64,000 bases of DNA from Hexactinellida sp. DTS-2022 (GCA_028753945.1 JAPNXP010000018.1:1054001-1118000), one strand, 5' to 3'. Shown: positions 31,101 to 46,100, counted from the first letter of the stretch. Notes: generated by a model from the sequence alone, not told the origin. Numbers and translations: made by a program.

Positions 31101-34100
31101 TCCGTCCTGTCGGCTGTAGGGGGGCGTCTCGTCCCGAGGGCGGGGGTAGCGCCCAGCTGATCCTCAGAGTCCGTATCCGACCCGCTGGACCCACTGGACT
31201 CACTCGCAGGGAGATATCTATGAGAGGTGTATTAACTACTCAACACACACAGTGCGGCTATCTCTATGCACTACCGTAGGAGCAGGTATATGTGGTTGTT
31301 GTGCAGGTCTAGTCTCCGGATAGCTTTGGCTACAGAGGTCTCTAGCCCGCTCTCCGGCGGCTCGGACTCGGCCTGTTGCTCCTGGGCATCCCTGACCCGC
31401 TGCTCGATCTCCTTCCAGTCCACAGAGCTGCTCAGACAGCTGCGAACGAACACCAGGGCACTCTCCACCAGCTCCAGGTTATCTTGGATTAAGGTAGCCT
31501 TCTCAACATTGGATTCCTGCAGGAGATGTAATGTCAAATTATTAATTGGAAGGAAATTACACAAATCAATTTATCTTCGTTCAATACAAATCCATTCTCT
31601 GGATGATCAATAATTTGTATAATCTACCGCCAGACCTGCAAAATCTCCAGTTCTCCGATTCGCTTGTCGTGGTCTTTACGAATGTTTGTGAGTTTCTTGA
31701 AAGCTGCCTTTTCCTGCGTGAACGTCTTGCTGCTGATCTTGCTCTCCTCCAGCCTCGAGAAGAAGCTGTCCACCGCTCGGTTAAACGTTTCGTAAGTGTC
31801 AACCATGGATTCCTTATACTGCAGGAACAGGAATGGCTGGAAAGTGTCCAAACTAAAGCAAACGAATATAATGTAATCACACCACAATACACATAGCATT
31901 AATCTCAAATCACAATACACATAGCATTAATCTCGCATATCAATACACATAGCATTAATCTCGCATATCAATACACATAGCATTAATCTTACATCTCAAT
32001 TGCCTTCTGCTCCTCCCCTAGCAGTCTCTCTGTTGCAGAGTCAAATGTCTTCATCTTCTTAAACACATACCCCTGTGAGACACAATCTCGTTAGTACGAA
32101 CACCAGGGGACTGACAACACGTGTTCGCCTTATCCAAATTAGTATTAACTGTTGTCATTGATATTGAAAAAGTTTTCAAGGGGACTGAATATCGTGTTAA
32201 CTGGAATTTCATATTGCCGTATTCGTTACTAACGAGGTTCTACTGTACACAATCTGACTAGCTGTATAGCGAACTAACATAAATAGTATTATAAATGTAT
32301 TTAGCTAACCTTAGCTGTCTCCGAGTCCTTCATCATAGCTTCTCCCAGCAGCAGAGCCTCGAATAGCACCTCTACATCTGTCGGGAATACAATAAACAAG
32401 CCACAGCCAGTATAGTATATAGAGTATATAGTATTATAGATTACCAGTATCAGGGTTAAATCCATGTCCAACTTTACATTTGACACTGAATCCTTTCTCA
32501 ATCAAGCAGTGCTCTATTAAGAAACCGCCGAAACCTAACATACAACATTAGAATAAGCGCTGATAGATATATTGTGTGAGAAACTAACTAAGATGGTGAT
32601 TCAGGCTCTTTTTAACTTCAGCACCATTCTTAAGTTCGGCAACAAACGTTTGAATTCTACAGAAATACAGAAGTATGTATGTACCTAGTATAAATACAAT
32701 ATAGTGGTGTTAGCGTGCTAGCAAGTTGCAAATTTACACGAAGTTTGCTTGATAAACGGCGAACTTGTTATTAGACATTAAATGCTAGCTGGGGATGAAA
32801 AGTAACTTGCTAATATACAAATAGAGCAATTGCTATTATGCGATCACACTATCCATATAACAGCACATGTAGTAAGGTATCTGTTGCACCTATCGAGTGT
32901 GAGTGGCTTCTCGAGAGGCAGTATCTTGTCTACCGGGTACATCTCTCTGACAACAAATCTACTCTCCTCTCCGTCTTTCCGCGTGCGCAGCAGACTCAGT
33001 ATTATGTACTCCCCATCAGTCAGTATAACGTTACCCTAGAGCATCAAGAGTGGCAAAGGAATGTGTATACAGTGGAGCCTCCCATAACGGACACTCCAAA
33101 TTGCGGGCAACCTCTAAATAACGGACAACCCTCGTGGCACGGATTTATTTATTTAGCATATGTCTAATAGAAAAGCAACCTCTAAATAGCGGACAACCTC
33201 TAAATAACGGACAACGGTTCTGGTCCCAAGGTGTCCGTTGTTCAGAGGCTCTACTGTATACTATACAGCTGACTGTGCTTACTCTGTCGTATAGCTCCAC
33301 AATGATATGGTAGTTGTCGGTCCCCGTGGTGAAGAATAGGTCTATGACGCGGTCGCTTCCCATCTGTCTGAGATACTCCAGGCGGGCGTTACGAATGTGT
33401 TTCCGTAACTAGGGCAACACAGCATTAATAAATAGATATCCAACCAATTGGGTAGATCGCTACTCAATTTATATGTATTCGTTAAAATTCCCATTTTATC
33501 GTAATTTTACTTTATTACTTATTCAAATTATATTTGCAAATGGACTCTACTAATTTCGTAATCAAGTTACCGTATTTGTTTAGCTATATAGTAATAACAC
33601 TGCTTAATAATCCATTTGTATTGTAAAATTTATAATCAGTAATAGAGTTGCTAACGAGCATATGTGCGAGCAGTACCTTCATACAGAACCCAGACGGAGT
33701 ATTGTGCTTAGGCCAGTCGAACTCTGTGAGGTGCACTCTCGAACCAGACTCGAATGTGAGCAGGTACCTCTCATCAGGTCTAAATAATAAGCAATATTAA
33801 GTTCATTTCCTGATTAGGATAGCTACAAATTAAATACTATTAGGAAAGAACAGTTTTCATGGACACTAAATTAGTGACTACTTTAGAGGCTAAAGTAAGT
33901 GACTGTTATAGATCGACCAATTTATCCCATTAATTAACTGCGGAGAAAGATCTCTATTAACAGAACCCTTCAATAGTAACGCAAGTACATTATACTACAG
34001 CTGTATTCAGATAATGAACTTGCTGAACTGGCATAATAATTATAATATTCACACCCACACAATTTGCATTGCAGATGCGTGTTTGTTCTAGGATAACAAA

Positions 34101-37100
34101 ATATATATAAATAGAAGAGATGAGTAATGATGAGCTATGACTGTATTGAACTAGCGCTGTGTGTTCAGAATGAAACTTCCATTTCTGTCTTGGGGTTGTC
34201 GCCCAGAAGGAGAACAGAGGCCTTCGACTTTGGGAGCCAGAAGAGTCTGAAGTTGTTGTACCCCGAGTAGGGGGGCAGCGGCTGGCTGTCGGAGGGGATC
34301 ACTGCCAGGACAGTCTTCAAGAGTCGAACGGTTGGGTTCACCATTTGTCCGAGGATGGGCGGAGGCGTGGAGACGTGCCAGAGACGCATCTCGGAGCTGC
34401 CCTGGCTGTAGCTGCAGAGACACTTCCCGTCGATGGAGAAGGTGAGACAGGTCACAGGCGAGCTGTGTCCCACGAACTCCTGCAGCTTGTTGTGCTTGAG
34501 GTCGAACAGACCGATGGACCCGGACTTCCGGCCGACAGCTAGGTTGCTAGTGCGCACGCACTGCGCATAGCAGCCGAGCTTGTCGATGGAGGGAAACACC
34601 TCCTCTATCTTCTTGCTGCGGAGCTCGTCGCTGCCCACACAGAATATGACCAGCTGCATGAACTCCACTATCTTCAGGAAGACGTGCGGGAGTCTCTTCT
34701 TGAGGAGGTCCTCCAGGATCTTGAGCAGGAACCGCCGGGACCTGGGCAGTAGGTGCAGGCCCGACTTGCTGATGCCGGCCGCTATGTCCGGCTCCTGGTG
34801 CTCGTGACCAGGGACGGGGATCAGCGAGTGCGTGGAGCCGATGAACTGCGTGTAAGTGCTCACTTCCTTAGCCAGCACGTCGATCATCTCGTCAGCTCGC
34901 GCGAGGAATATATTGGTGAGCGAGCGCATGGCTATACTTCGTGCCAGCTGATAGTCCACACTCATGGGCTCCTCCACCGTGTTAACTGGGTGCGTCACCG
35001 TAATCTCGAACAGGGACACCAGCACCGAGGGGACCTCCAGGTAGCTGCAGAAGAAGTTGAATCCCTTCGCGATTAGCTCCGCCGCGGTGCGCCTGAGGGC
35101 CCCTTGCAGGGAGCAGGAGGAGGACTGCGGACAGCAGAGAATGCCCTGCAGCGAGAGGGCCACGTGCTCCATCTCCTGCTTGCTGAGCACCTCCCGACGG
35201 GCGCTGTCGCTGGGGGAGCTCACGAAGTCGTGTCCGCAGTCCGTGAACTCGGCTGCTATCACGGATAGGATTATGAGCGCTGTGAAGTACTCCTTCGCCT
35301 TGATGAGAGCCTCGGGGTCAGACAGGTAGTCGGTGATGGGCGGGGCCTCCTGCTTAGAGGACCTGCCCTCGCTGTGTTTCGCAGAGAGCGCCTCTCTGTT
35401 CCCATACGTGATCCCCTTGACCCCGTTCCTGGGGGACAGGGGCTGGGGGGGCATGAACTGGTACCAGTACGTGACGGTCTCTTGCAGGGCCCGCGGGCTG
35501 AAGCTGCGGAGCTGGGCCAGCAGCAGCGCCTGGGCCGCCTCGCGGATCTGTCCGTTGTGGTGCGGCCACTTGAGAGCCAGCACCGAGAGGTGCGGAGGTG
35601 TGAACTTGTGTCCCAGCATTTCCGGCAGGAACACGCAGGTGAGTGTGTTGAGCTGGCTGCAAGCGGTGAGCTTCCGCTGCGAAGACTCGTCGCTGCTCGC
35701 CTTGAGCTGCTTCTTGCTGTAGAGGTTCATGCAGCAGTAGCTGAGTGACGTCAGAGCGAGCAGGTGCTGCGTGGTGAGCCCGGGACTGAGACACCACTTG
35801 TGGCAGAGCGGAAAGCTGCTGGAGGGCGGGTCGCAGGGCTTGAGGGAGGCCGGGTCCAGGCCCCACCCGGGCAGGTATATGGAGAGGCAGGAGTACTTGG
35901 AGAGGAGGCCGTACTGCGGACACATGCAGAAGGAGAGCGGCAGCCGGATCTTGAGGAACTCCTGGCAGGTGGCGTCCAGCTGGGCGTCCATGCCCCAGCT
36001 GTGCAGACAGGAGATGAGGAACCGCGTGAAGAAGGCCGTCTCCTGTCTCCGGTCGAAGGGGGAGGGTCGGGTGGGGCTGGAGGAGAGGTCCAGGTCCTGG
36101 GAGCTGCCCATAGACTTGCTGACCGGCTTGTCGCTGCTCGCGCTGTGCTCAGAGGAGCACAGCTGATCGATTAGCAGCTCCATGTGTATGAGGAGAACCG
36201 GGATAACCGGGTCGAATTGGTGAGAGCGGTATGTCTTCACGCTGGCGATGCTCTTGCCGTTGGTGTGCGCGTTCTTACTGACTTTAGGCGCCTTGACGCC
36301 GGTGCTGTCTCTGCGGAGCCCCGCGGCGCCCGAGTAGCTGCTGGAGATGATCTCCTCCGCCAGGTACCCCACGATAACCCGGTCCAGCACCCCGGTGTCC
36401 ATCTGCCAGATGTACACGCGTCCGTCCTTGCAGCGCACCAGCATCAGGTCCTCCGCCGGCTTCCATCGCACGTTTGTAACCGCGGCTGAGTGGTTAGCGC
36501 ACAGCAACACCTCTCGGAACTCCGAGAGACTCAGGATGGCCACGGAGTTGTCCTGGCCTATGGAGCAGACGCCGCAGTTGAGCCGCGTGTTGGTCATCTT
36601 GGGACACACCTTCAGCTTCATGACCTCCCCCGTGTGCTCCATGAAGCAGTGGAGGTGCAGGCGGTTCTCAATGTCCCACACGCGCACCACCCCGTCGGCC
36701 CCCCCGGTGAGCACGTACTTGCTGTTGAACTGCTCGCTGCTCTGTCGCGGGTACAGCAGCGCGCTCACGCGCCCGCGGTGAGCCTTTATAACCATGACGT
36801 CATCCGCGAGACTGTCTCTGGGGGAGGAGCCGAACACGATCTGCTCCAGGGTCGTGACGAGCGGGAATATGACGACGTAGCCGTTGGAGAGGCCGCACAC
36901 CACCTTGGACAGCTCCGGCAGGTACAGAATGGAGCTGACGCTAATGTCGTTTGCGAAGCAGGGGTCCCTCTCCATCCAGGAGGACTCCAGGAGCATGACG
37001 TCATCGGGGATGTGGGAGGGCGTTATCGAGGAGTGGGAGATTAGCACCTCGCTCAGGTATGACGTGAGGCCGGACCGCTTGTCCAGCAGCTCCCAGGCGC

Positions 37101-40100
37101 TCTGCAGAGAGGTGGTGTAGTGAGGAGAGGTGTTCGGGGGGTGCGGCTGGTCTCTCTCGGTCCCCCCGACCTCCAGGTCCAGCTCCCACATAAGGAGAGA
37201 CCCACTCACGTTGCCCTGCACCAGCAGCACCTTCGTGTCGAGGTGCAGCAGGTCCCAGGAGGCGTCCATGATCAGCTGGGCGGTCGGGTCGCTCTGGAAG
37301 CAGCGGAGGTACCTCACCTCGAAAGTGTTCTCGGGTCCGCTCTGCTGGAAGGAGTACAGATGGGCACTGCCCATGCGGGACCAAACCACGATGTGCTCGT
37401 TGTCCACGAAGTCCCCGCCCGAGAGGGAGAACACGTGTCCCAAGCAGTCCACGTGGCAGAGCTCCGGGAGCTGGGACTTGGCGCACACGCCCAGCACTTT
37501 GAAGTACGAGAACCCGACTATGAGCAGTTTCTGTGCTATCAGCTTTGGCCAGTGAGTGATGTGCTGCACGTTTAGGTAGTCGGAGTGCCGGCTCTTGTCC
37601 TCCTCCTTGCTGTCGGACTCCCGCGGACTCTGCAGGTCCAGCCGAGGCACGTCCCATATCTTTATCAGCGGCTCCGCGGTGAAGGCCAGCACGTGGGTCT
37701 CCTTCTGGTGCAGAGAGAGCGGGATGGCCAGCATGGCACTGATCCAGTTGGGTTGCTCCTCGCTGCTTAGGATGATGGCTAGGTCCAGAGTTCTGGCGTC
37801 CAGGAGATACGCGTTGCAGTAGCTGCCGTACACCAGCAGCAGGTGGTGCGTCTGCGGGGGCCCCAGGTAGCTCAGGCCTCTGTGCTCCCCCTCGAGATTG
37901 GTCTGGTGGGTGCAGGCCCCGTCCCTGGCGTCCCAGCGGATGATCTCCCCGCTGTGGCTGGCGGAGAACAGCATGGCTCCGTCCTGCGAGTAGCAGAGAG
38001 CAGTTATCTGCTCCGAGGCCCCCGCCAGGAGGCAGCGCGGCCGCGCCTGGAAGCTGTTGATGGGGGGGATCATCTGGCCGGATGAGTGGTCGGTGGACGC
38101 CCGATTGGGCTCATGGGAACGGAGGGTCCAGAGACAAATGAATCCCGACCTGCATCCCGTGGCGATCTCATGACCAATGGGACTAATCGTGACACAAGTC
38201 ACGAAGTGGGAGGGAGGCTCATTCCCCCAGAAAACAAGAGGAACTGTTGTCGACATTAGCAATAAAGAGCTCTCTAGTTCTTTGAAGGTATTCCGAATAT
38301 AATCAACCCTATTTGTCATAATAATAAAACGATGATGATTAAGTTACCAAATTGATTAACTAATATATAGAATTCTTAGCGTGGCAGGACTTCGAGATCA
38401 AGAGGAAGCAAAGGTCATTTATAGGATCTTAATCTGGCATCAAACCACGAGTTAAATGAGATCCTCTATATGTATCATGAGAAGATCTATAGATAGAACA
38501 GGAGCAGTACAAATAGAATCGCATACGCAATACAGTGTCGCCTGTGTATTATACGTACAGCCATTTGTAAATACGCTCCTGATCCAATTTCATACGCCTA
38601 AATCACAAATTAATGGTGTAGTGTAGACAACACTGGAACAATGACGATTTGTATACAAGTAGTCCGTCATCGCCGTACCACTTTGAATACTATAAATCTT
38701 TCGCCGTACCACTTTTGAAAAGGATGTGCCGCGGGTGACGTATATATATTTGCTAGGATCACTGACAAGTTTATGGATCTATTTTGTTGCGCCAGATTTC
38801 TATTTGCTATTTGTAATCTGGTCATACTGGATACAGGGTAACTTAGCGACACTCAAGGAATTATCCAGCAGCGCGAGACGCTCCTTTTGGAGCATGATTT
38901 TGGGAAAATTTGAATTTAGGAGCGCGAAAATTTGGAATCCTTTGCTCTACCGTAACATTAATAATTCAATAGACGGTCGTAGGATCCGTATCCGTCGCAC
39001 TACACATGATTCCGCATTTGTTTTTAGCGGTTTCATTTCATTCATTTTAGCATTGTGTGATAAAGCCCCCGATATTTGGAATCAATTGAAAAAGTGGCGG
39101 GGTATGCCGCCCCTGTATATATATACGATTTACAAAAATATACATGATATGCATAGTAATATAGTAAGTATATGAAAAGTGGAGAGGTGGGATGTATTAA
39201 TTAATTTACATCATTAGACGGAATATCAATTGGGATATAAATAATTTCGTGGTTGTAATTACTACTATCAACAGTATATAGTATGAACAAATGATTCAAT
39301 GTCTTCGTGACATGCCAACCTAGGGTTGATGGGCATGTGGTTAGTAAGTCAATTAATACATGACCTAACAGGACTATCATTAAGCAATCATAGTACTGAA
39401 TGGAATATTAATATTTGCAAGAATGTATTATTTATACAATGATCACTACAATTAATTTCCTACTACTTTCTAGAGATGGATTAGCGAAGATAACGGTAGA
39501 TCGGTACATGCTCTATTATCAAATAAATATGGATACTGGATTATAGATACAATTAAGATCATGGATACCAAAGCAGAATAATGTATAAACCACTGATATT
39601 TCAATTTAAATGACTCACTGGATTCCAAATACCAATTCAAATTGAGAATTAATTAACAGATCACATAATAGAATAGTTATTGGATATATTACCCAAATAA
39701 ACAAACGAAAATATCTAAATTGCATATTTAATCTAACACAAAATACAATAATCTATTAAGTAAATAAGGAAAGTAGAAGTAGAAATGTTTAAAGGAAACC
39801 GTAAAATGATGTGAGCCACATGCTAAATGAATGTGAGTGGTGTATAGGATGGATAGCCCGTAAGAAATATACATACGATTTCTTGAATAAAATACAAAGT
39901 GAATAGGAATTACAAATAGGAGATCTCTAATGTATAAATTCCCTAGCTGACTGCTCCTCCCCCCAACCAGAGTGTGCGGCAGTCATGTCGACTGTCAGTC
40001 GCTGGTATAGGTCCAGGTCAAGGGGGGCACGGGGATCGTCTCGTAGATAGAGGAACACGTTTCCACCGATGAATTCAAGCACCATCCTAAGATCACACGA

Positions 40101-43100
40101 CAGACAAACGAACCCGAAGTCTCCCTCCTCATGGATGATACGCATCTCCTTAGTTTTCCAGTTTATCTTCCAGGATTTCATTCCCGAATAGCGCCAAATC
40201 TTAATCTGGTCGTACGAATTAATGTCAATAGCCACCATTCGATTGAATGCGATTCCTAGGAGCGCCTCTCGCTTGGGCCGCGTGAACTGAACAACAAAGT
40301 AGCTGATTCCGAAATCTAGCAGAACCATCCAATTACGGATGTACTGCATTTGAGCATCAATCAGAGACAGGTTGAGAAGACAAGTGTGCGCCTCTACTAC
40401 CTTGCGTGAGAGGTCCCTGCTCTTGCTCTTGTATTTCTTTATGAATCTTTGACTCACGAGCAGGTGAGGCTGCAGCTCTGGCTTGATGTCACCTGGGGTA
40501 GCACCGTTCGTGTCATTCTTCCCAATCTGCATAGCAATGAATGCACTGACACTCGTCTTCTCTCTCTCCAGCTTATTCTCAGTGATGATCTCGCCTCTGC
40601 CGGCTATCTTGAAGCTGGCCATCCACTTTACATACTCGTCGGCATTGTCGCACATCAAACGAATGTCGTCACCGTTCTCGAGCTGCAGATTGATAGCGAA
40701 CCTATTCCTGGAGGGATCCAGGTCAGCCTCGCTGACTGCTCCCTTCACATTGTACTTGTCGATAATGTTGTTATCCTCGTTGGACTTGTATTCACAGAGA
40801 GTTACGCCCTGTAGCATGAACCAGTAGCGCTTGGGTCCCCGGAGTGTGAACCCGCCCTTGGTGAGCTTCATGTACCCGTAGGTCTCCTCCGCAGGGGCCT
40901 GCATGTCCGCGTCCGTCTGTCCCAAGCTGTCCTTCAAGTCCATCAGCTGCTGGTCGATATCAGACGCGATCGCAGCAGAGTTGTCCTTCTTCTGCTGCTC
41001 CTTCTGCGAATACGCGAGCGTCGCTTGGAACTGGAGAGCCGCGAAAGTCATCGCCTCCTCCTCCGTGCAGTCCACCTCCTCAGACAGGACCGACCACTTG
41101 GCCTGCTCGAACAGCTGACGAATCCTGAAGTCGTCCAGCTGTGGATTCAGATCCAGGAAGGCGTGGTACTTGTAGCGCAGGTACAGGTGGTCCTCGTCGA
41201 ATACGTCCTGTTCGTAGAGGGAGTGGTTGGAGTCCAACCAGTTGCGGTTTATGTAGGCTAGGTCCTTCAGACTCTTGGTGTACTCCTTAGCGAAGAGTTC
41301 AGTGGACTCGTTCTGTCTGTGGAACTGTACGCCCTCCGGCTGATACCCGTACGTGACGTCAGGATGGTAGGTCCCGTCCTCCGAACTGGCGGCCTTCTCC
41401 GCCTTCTTCTTCTTCTTCTTTCCCGCGACTCCGTCTTCGCGGAATTTTAGGAGCGACAGTTCCTCCGGCCGGCGGATACTCATCAGACGACACAGATCTC
41501 TGACCACCTCAAACACTGGCTTGCTGAAATTAACGACACACTTGTACACAGATTTATCCGGCAGTTCTACGAAGATTCTATGGTTCAGATTGATGAGTTG
41601 TATCTTAGCGTCCGACATAACTCCGTATCCATGTAGGGACTGCTGGTGCTTGCGTAGCCAGAGCCTCTTGTCGGGCCACCAGAGGCCGTAGTGGGAGATG
41701 TTAGTTTCGAGGAGCTTAGACGAGAGGGTGCTCAGAACGTGACCAACGGACCAATCGCTCCGGACACGCAGGACCTTACGGGCGCCGAGATGCAACACTT
41801 CGATAGCCAAATCCCATTCTACCTCTTTCGCAGCCATAAATATAAAAGTAGATTTTACTTTGAAGTTCTATTTGAACACTTAGTTGGAGAATTGATAGTT
41901 AATTAATAGAGTATTCAATGGCTCTTTATAGAAGACACAATAGTTTAGGCCTATCGGAGCGTAATAGTACTGTTCATTATATAGTAAATGTTACTTTATG
42001 GAAACCAAAATGTATTTGTGCCAGGACGACTTATAAGGGAATCTAGCTATAGTAGATTAGAATAATAATTAACCTTTTTGGCGCGGCAAATAGTTTGTAC
42101 AAATCATGTTGTTTTATAAAGTTGAGTTGATCTCGGAGTGATAACTTATCATAACTTATATAAAAAAAGCCTATTAATTAATAATACATATAAAGTAGAT
42201 ATAAATCAAAAACCGAATCTGTATACAGGTATTCATGAAACCCGAATGAATTACACAAGAATGGCATCTCTAATCAATAACTGCACAGCGTGCTCTACAC
42301 AACTGGGTTACGTACAATAATTAATTACGAGAGAAATAGTTCAAAACCATAGCAGATAGGGTCATTATGAGAAGTACATATTTAATGTAATAGAAGTGTT
42401 CTTAATCATGGAAATTAATTGCTTCAAATACTTGAATGGTTGGGTTGTGAAATGGAACGTAAACATGCCTGGTACTATCCTATGGTCAATAGATCCGTGT
42501 TATAATATTAATTAATATTAAATGGATTTCCAAAAATTAATGATTTAAATGGGGTACAACACACCCAAGCGGATAGTTCTTGTTTACCAGGTCACAATTT
42601 GAACTCATGCGATGATAGTTACCCTGAAATGTCATTAACGGAACTGAAAATAGAAGTTAGACTTAAAACCGTTAAGATATCAGCTGATGATTCCTGCTCT
42701 GATTGAATAGAGTATCACTTCAATACATTGTATATAATTAATTAATATGATTATAAGGAGCTATCTAGTATCCTGCACGATTAGAGTGCCTGCGGGTCGC
42801 CCCTCCAGCTCTATGAGCAGGTAGCGTATCTGATAGCGGCCTCTCGCGTCCTTCTTGAGGTCCACATTAACCCGGCCCAACCGTCTCTGTCCCCTTACAT
42901 TGTACTCGAGACGGATATGCTGGTCGTCTCCCACCTTGTAGATCACGTGGTCGAGGCGCCTGCGTCGGTTCCAGCCGGTGTGCTCGCCGAAGCCGCGAAT
43001 CGGCTCGCCCAGCACTCGCTGCACGTTCTCGTTTCCACGCACAACTTTGAGAGTTCGAGTGAATATCGAGTTTATCGAGTTGCCAGAGAAGAATTCGCTG

Positions 43101-46100
43101 AAAAGCGCCCAAATCAGAAGCCCAGTTAGTGCGAAAGCCACCACAATAACCCCTGAGTAGGAGACATCTCTCCCAGTACGAATGACTTTCTCAGCAGTAG
43201 TGAGAGCTTTGGGCTCCTGTCGATCTACCTTCAGCAAACTGGAATGTCGTATCTTCTCATTCACGTCGTCAGGGTCAGTAGACTGAGACTTCGTAGAATA
43301 ATTATAATAGTTTATATAAACAGAAGGTGGGAGCACTCTTGAATAGATAGGGATGCAATAAATTCTAAGAGGATACTTCGATAGGAAGAATGAGCGGGAA
43401 ATAGACTGTATCATTGCCTGAGAGATTCAACCAAGGAAACGAGCTGACTCAGCTAATCAATTATCGAACAAATCCCATATGAGATGGATTAAAATTACAA
43501 CTATCCTTTTCACAACTCAAGTATTCGACTGTTTAGACAGGGCCGTAGCCACCAAAATCAAAGTGGTCAGGTTAATTTGACCAACCTGACATTGGTTAGG
43601 TTATTCTGACCAATGGGTACGGCCCTGCTAGACGTTATGCTATAAGCAGTACGTGATACCCTAAGTTGTCGAAAGGATAATTATTATCTAATTATAATTC
43701 CGAGACACTAGAATAGGGCTTTCTCAAATGGCGGTGAAAAAGTTACTAAAAACACAACTACATAATGTAATCCACACTGGCACAGAACAATGTAGAAATT
43801 AGAATAAAAGATCCAGATTTTCATTATGAATTAGCGCTTTAGGCACCCCGCGACCCTAAAACGCTACCGATTTAGGGTCGGGCCTAGAAGCGCTTACACA
43901 GCAATCGTAATTTAGTGGAACCCACTAAAGTACTAGGTTAGTGAGCTTGGAACGTACGAATAACGTAATAGCGGAGCAGCTAAGGAAGCCCTGTAGTTGC
44001 GTCAATACTTTATAGACCATGGATGAGTGCGAATTAGAGCACAGAATTACTTATACGGCTTACTTATATGGCGGCCGCCTACAAAGTCGGCTAGCCGACA
44101 TATAAGCAAATTTCGCCGACATATAAGGAATTAATCTAAAATTGAAAAAATTAGAGTCAAAGTCCCAGGAAGATTGAAAATTAATGACCTATTATGGAGG
44201 AAAAAGAACCTAGCTAGTAAGAAGCGACAATGAATTGGGAGCGATCCAAAAGCCAGAACTTTTAAAAGTGAGTATTAGAGGAAAGGTTGCGATCAACTCG
44301 GCCAAATCCTTCTTTGTCGTCGACATTTGCATATATGTTGGCTAGCCGACATTGAAGTCGGCCGACAAATAAGTAATTCCTTCGTTCTATGTTAGATGAA
44401 TTCCTTATATGTCGGCTAAATCCTTATATGTCGGTGAAATTTGCTTATGTGTCGGTGAAATTTGCTTATATGTCGATGAAATTTGCTTATATGTCGGTGA
44501 AATTTGCTTATATGTCGGCGGCCGCCATATTACGTTTATCATCCAGATTTTTACAGAATTACGGACGGCGGTGGGGGTTCATTGGTTTATTTTCTAATTT
44601 AATAATATACTTCATTATTATTCTAAGTCAAACAACAAAGACCATCATTCCAATCAATATATTAAAAAATCGGTACTGTAAATACAAAATTGATATACAG
44701 TTGAAACTGTTTTTTTCTAACCATTTCTTTTCAGATAAAATAGTAAGAAAAAACCGATAGTTAGAAAAAACCGATGAAAAATACAGTATAGTTGGAATTT
44801 CTTACAAAAGATTGCATTACTAATAGTTAGAATAAACCGATAAGTTAGAATAACCCGAGTTAGAATAAACCGGTTTCGACTGTATATGGAGTAATTTACA
44901 TGAATCTATAGCAAATATTTAGGAAGCACACGTTCTTGAAGTAAGTAGTACAGTAGATGTCGGATATAAGCACACCGGTTATAAGAACATATCGGATATA
45001 AGCACACTATGTTGGAAAACGGTTGCCATATATTATAAGCACCTTAAGTGCAGTTCCCGACGATGTGCTTATAACCGGCATCCACTGTAATAAAATAAAT
45101 CCGGACGGAGGGACGATAAGCAAGCAATATATTTAATATGGCAAGTCGAGTGAGGATATTCAGTAGATTGAGTGAGCATGCGCCTTATAACATGATGCGC
45201 TTTGTAACCCGCAGCATCATGTTCAGGGCGGGCGGAAGCAGTTATAAAGTGGTCAGGCTCCATTTTGCAGGAGCGCAAGGTGGAGCGCGCTCCTTTTAAA
45301 TTTGAGGGAAATGGAGCGCCGCTCACTGGAGTGCACTCCTTTTTAAAATATCACTAAAGTAATCCAATACAAAATTACCAAAATTAGAGATAATCAGTAC
45401 TAATTACGTAAGATCGATAGATCGGATAATTAGAGCAGACAGAACAATTACATTATATAAACCAGGGCACGTTAATTTGGTACGTAATTATTTATAGATA
45501 ATGTAATAATAAGAACCTAACTAAGTTACCATGAGGTTTCCGCAGTTTTTAAGCGCGAAACAGAATTAATTAATTAACCAGATAAACATCTTTGTTTATT
45601 TAATATATTTTGGTGCGCAAGAAATGAAGGAGCGCAAAGTGAGCGCTCCTTTTTTACCGAAGGAATGAAAACAGGAGCGCCGCTCCTTTTTATGGTTAGG
45701 ATTTCGGAGCGGGAGCGGGCTCCAAAATATTAGGAGCGGTTAATGCTTTGCGCATTGTAAAGTTTATTAATAAATACTGATAATTCGTCACATATTTACG
45801 AAACGGAACATATTTACATAATTGAATGTAAATTTTATATCTTTGCATCTTACATTACTTGAGTAGAAATTAGTAAAAGCAAACACACACTGGTAATAGA
45901 TAATGATGAGAGAAAGATGCAACCTACTACCATTATAAACCATCTGTTATGCAGGAGCTAATTCCTTGTTAGTAAACTACTTATTATATGTGATATAAGT
46001 GTTTATCACCCCTTCCGTCAGAAATTAATTTATTAGGATAATATAATAATATGATATTACGGACAAGTAAAATATTGGCTATCGACTCGTATATATTAAT

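Noticed and set aside
33790-34160. Looked for the NEMF first exon immediately upstream of exon 3
   Set aside because: No frame encodes the conserved NFACT-N start here; it was found instead at 51943-52374.
34345-38085. Many long plus-strand frames opposite WDR7
   Set aside because: Shadows of a GC-rich coding strand; only the minus frame encodes conserved WD40 sequence.
44389-44760. Open frames with repeated CLYVGEI / KFAYMSV units
   Set aside because: They are the 21-bp subrepeats of the foldback element read in frame, not a repeat protein.
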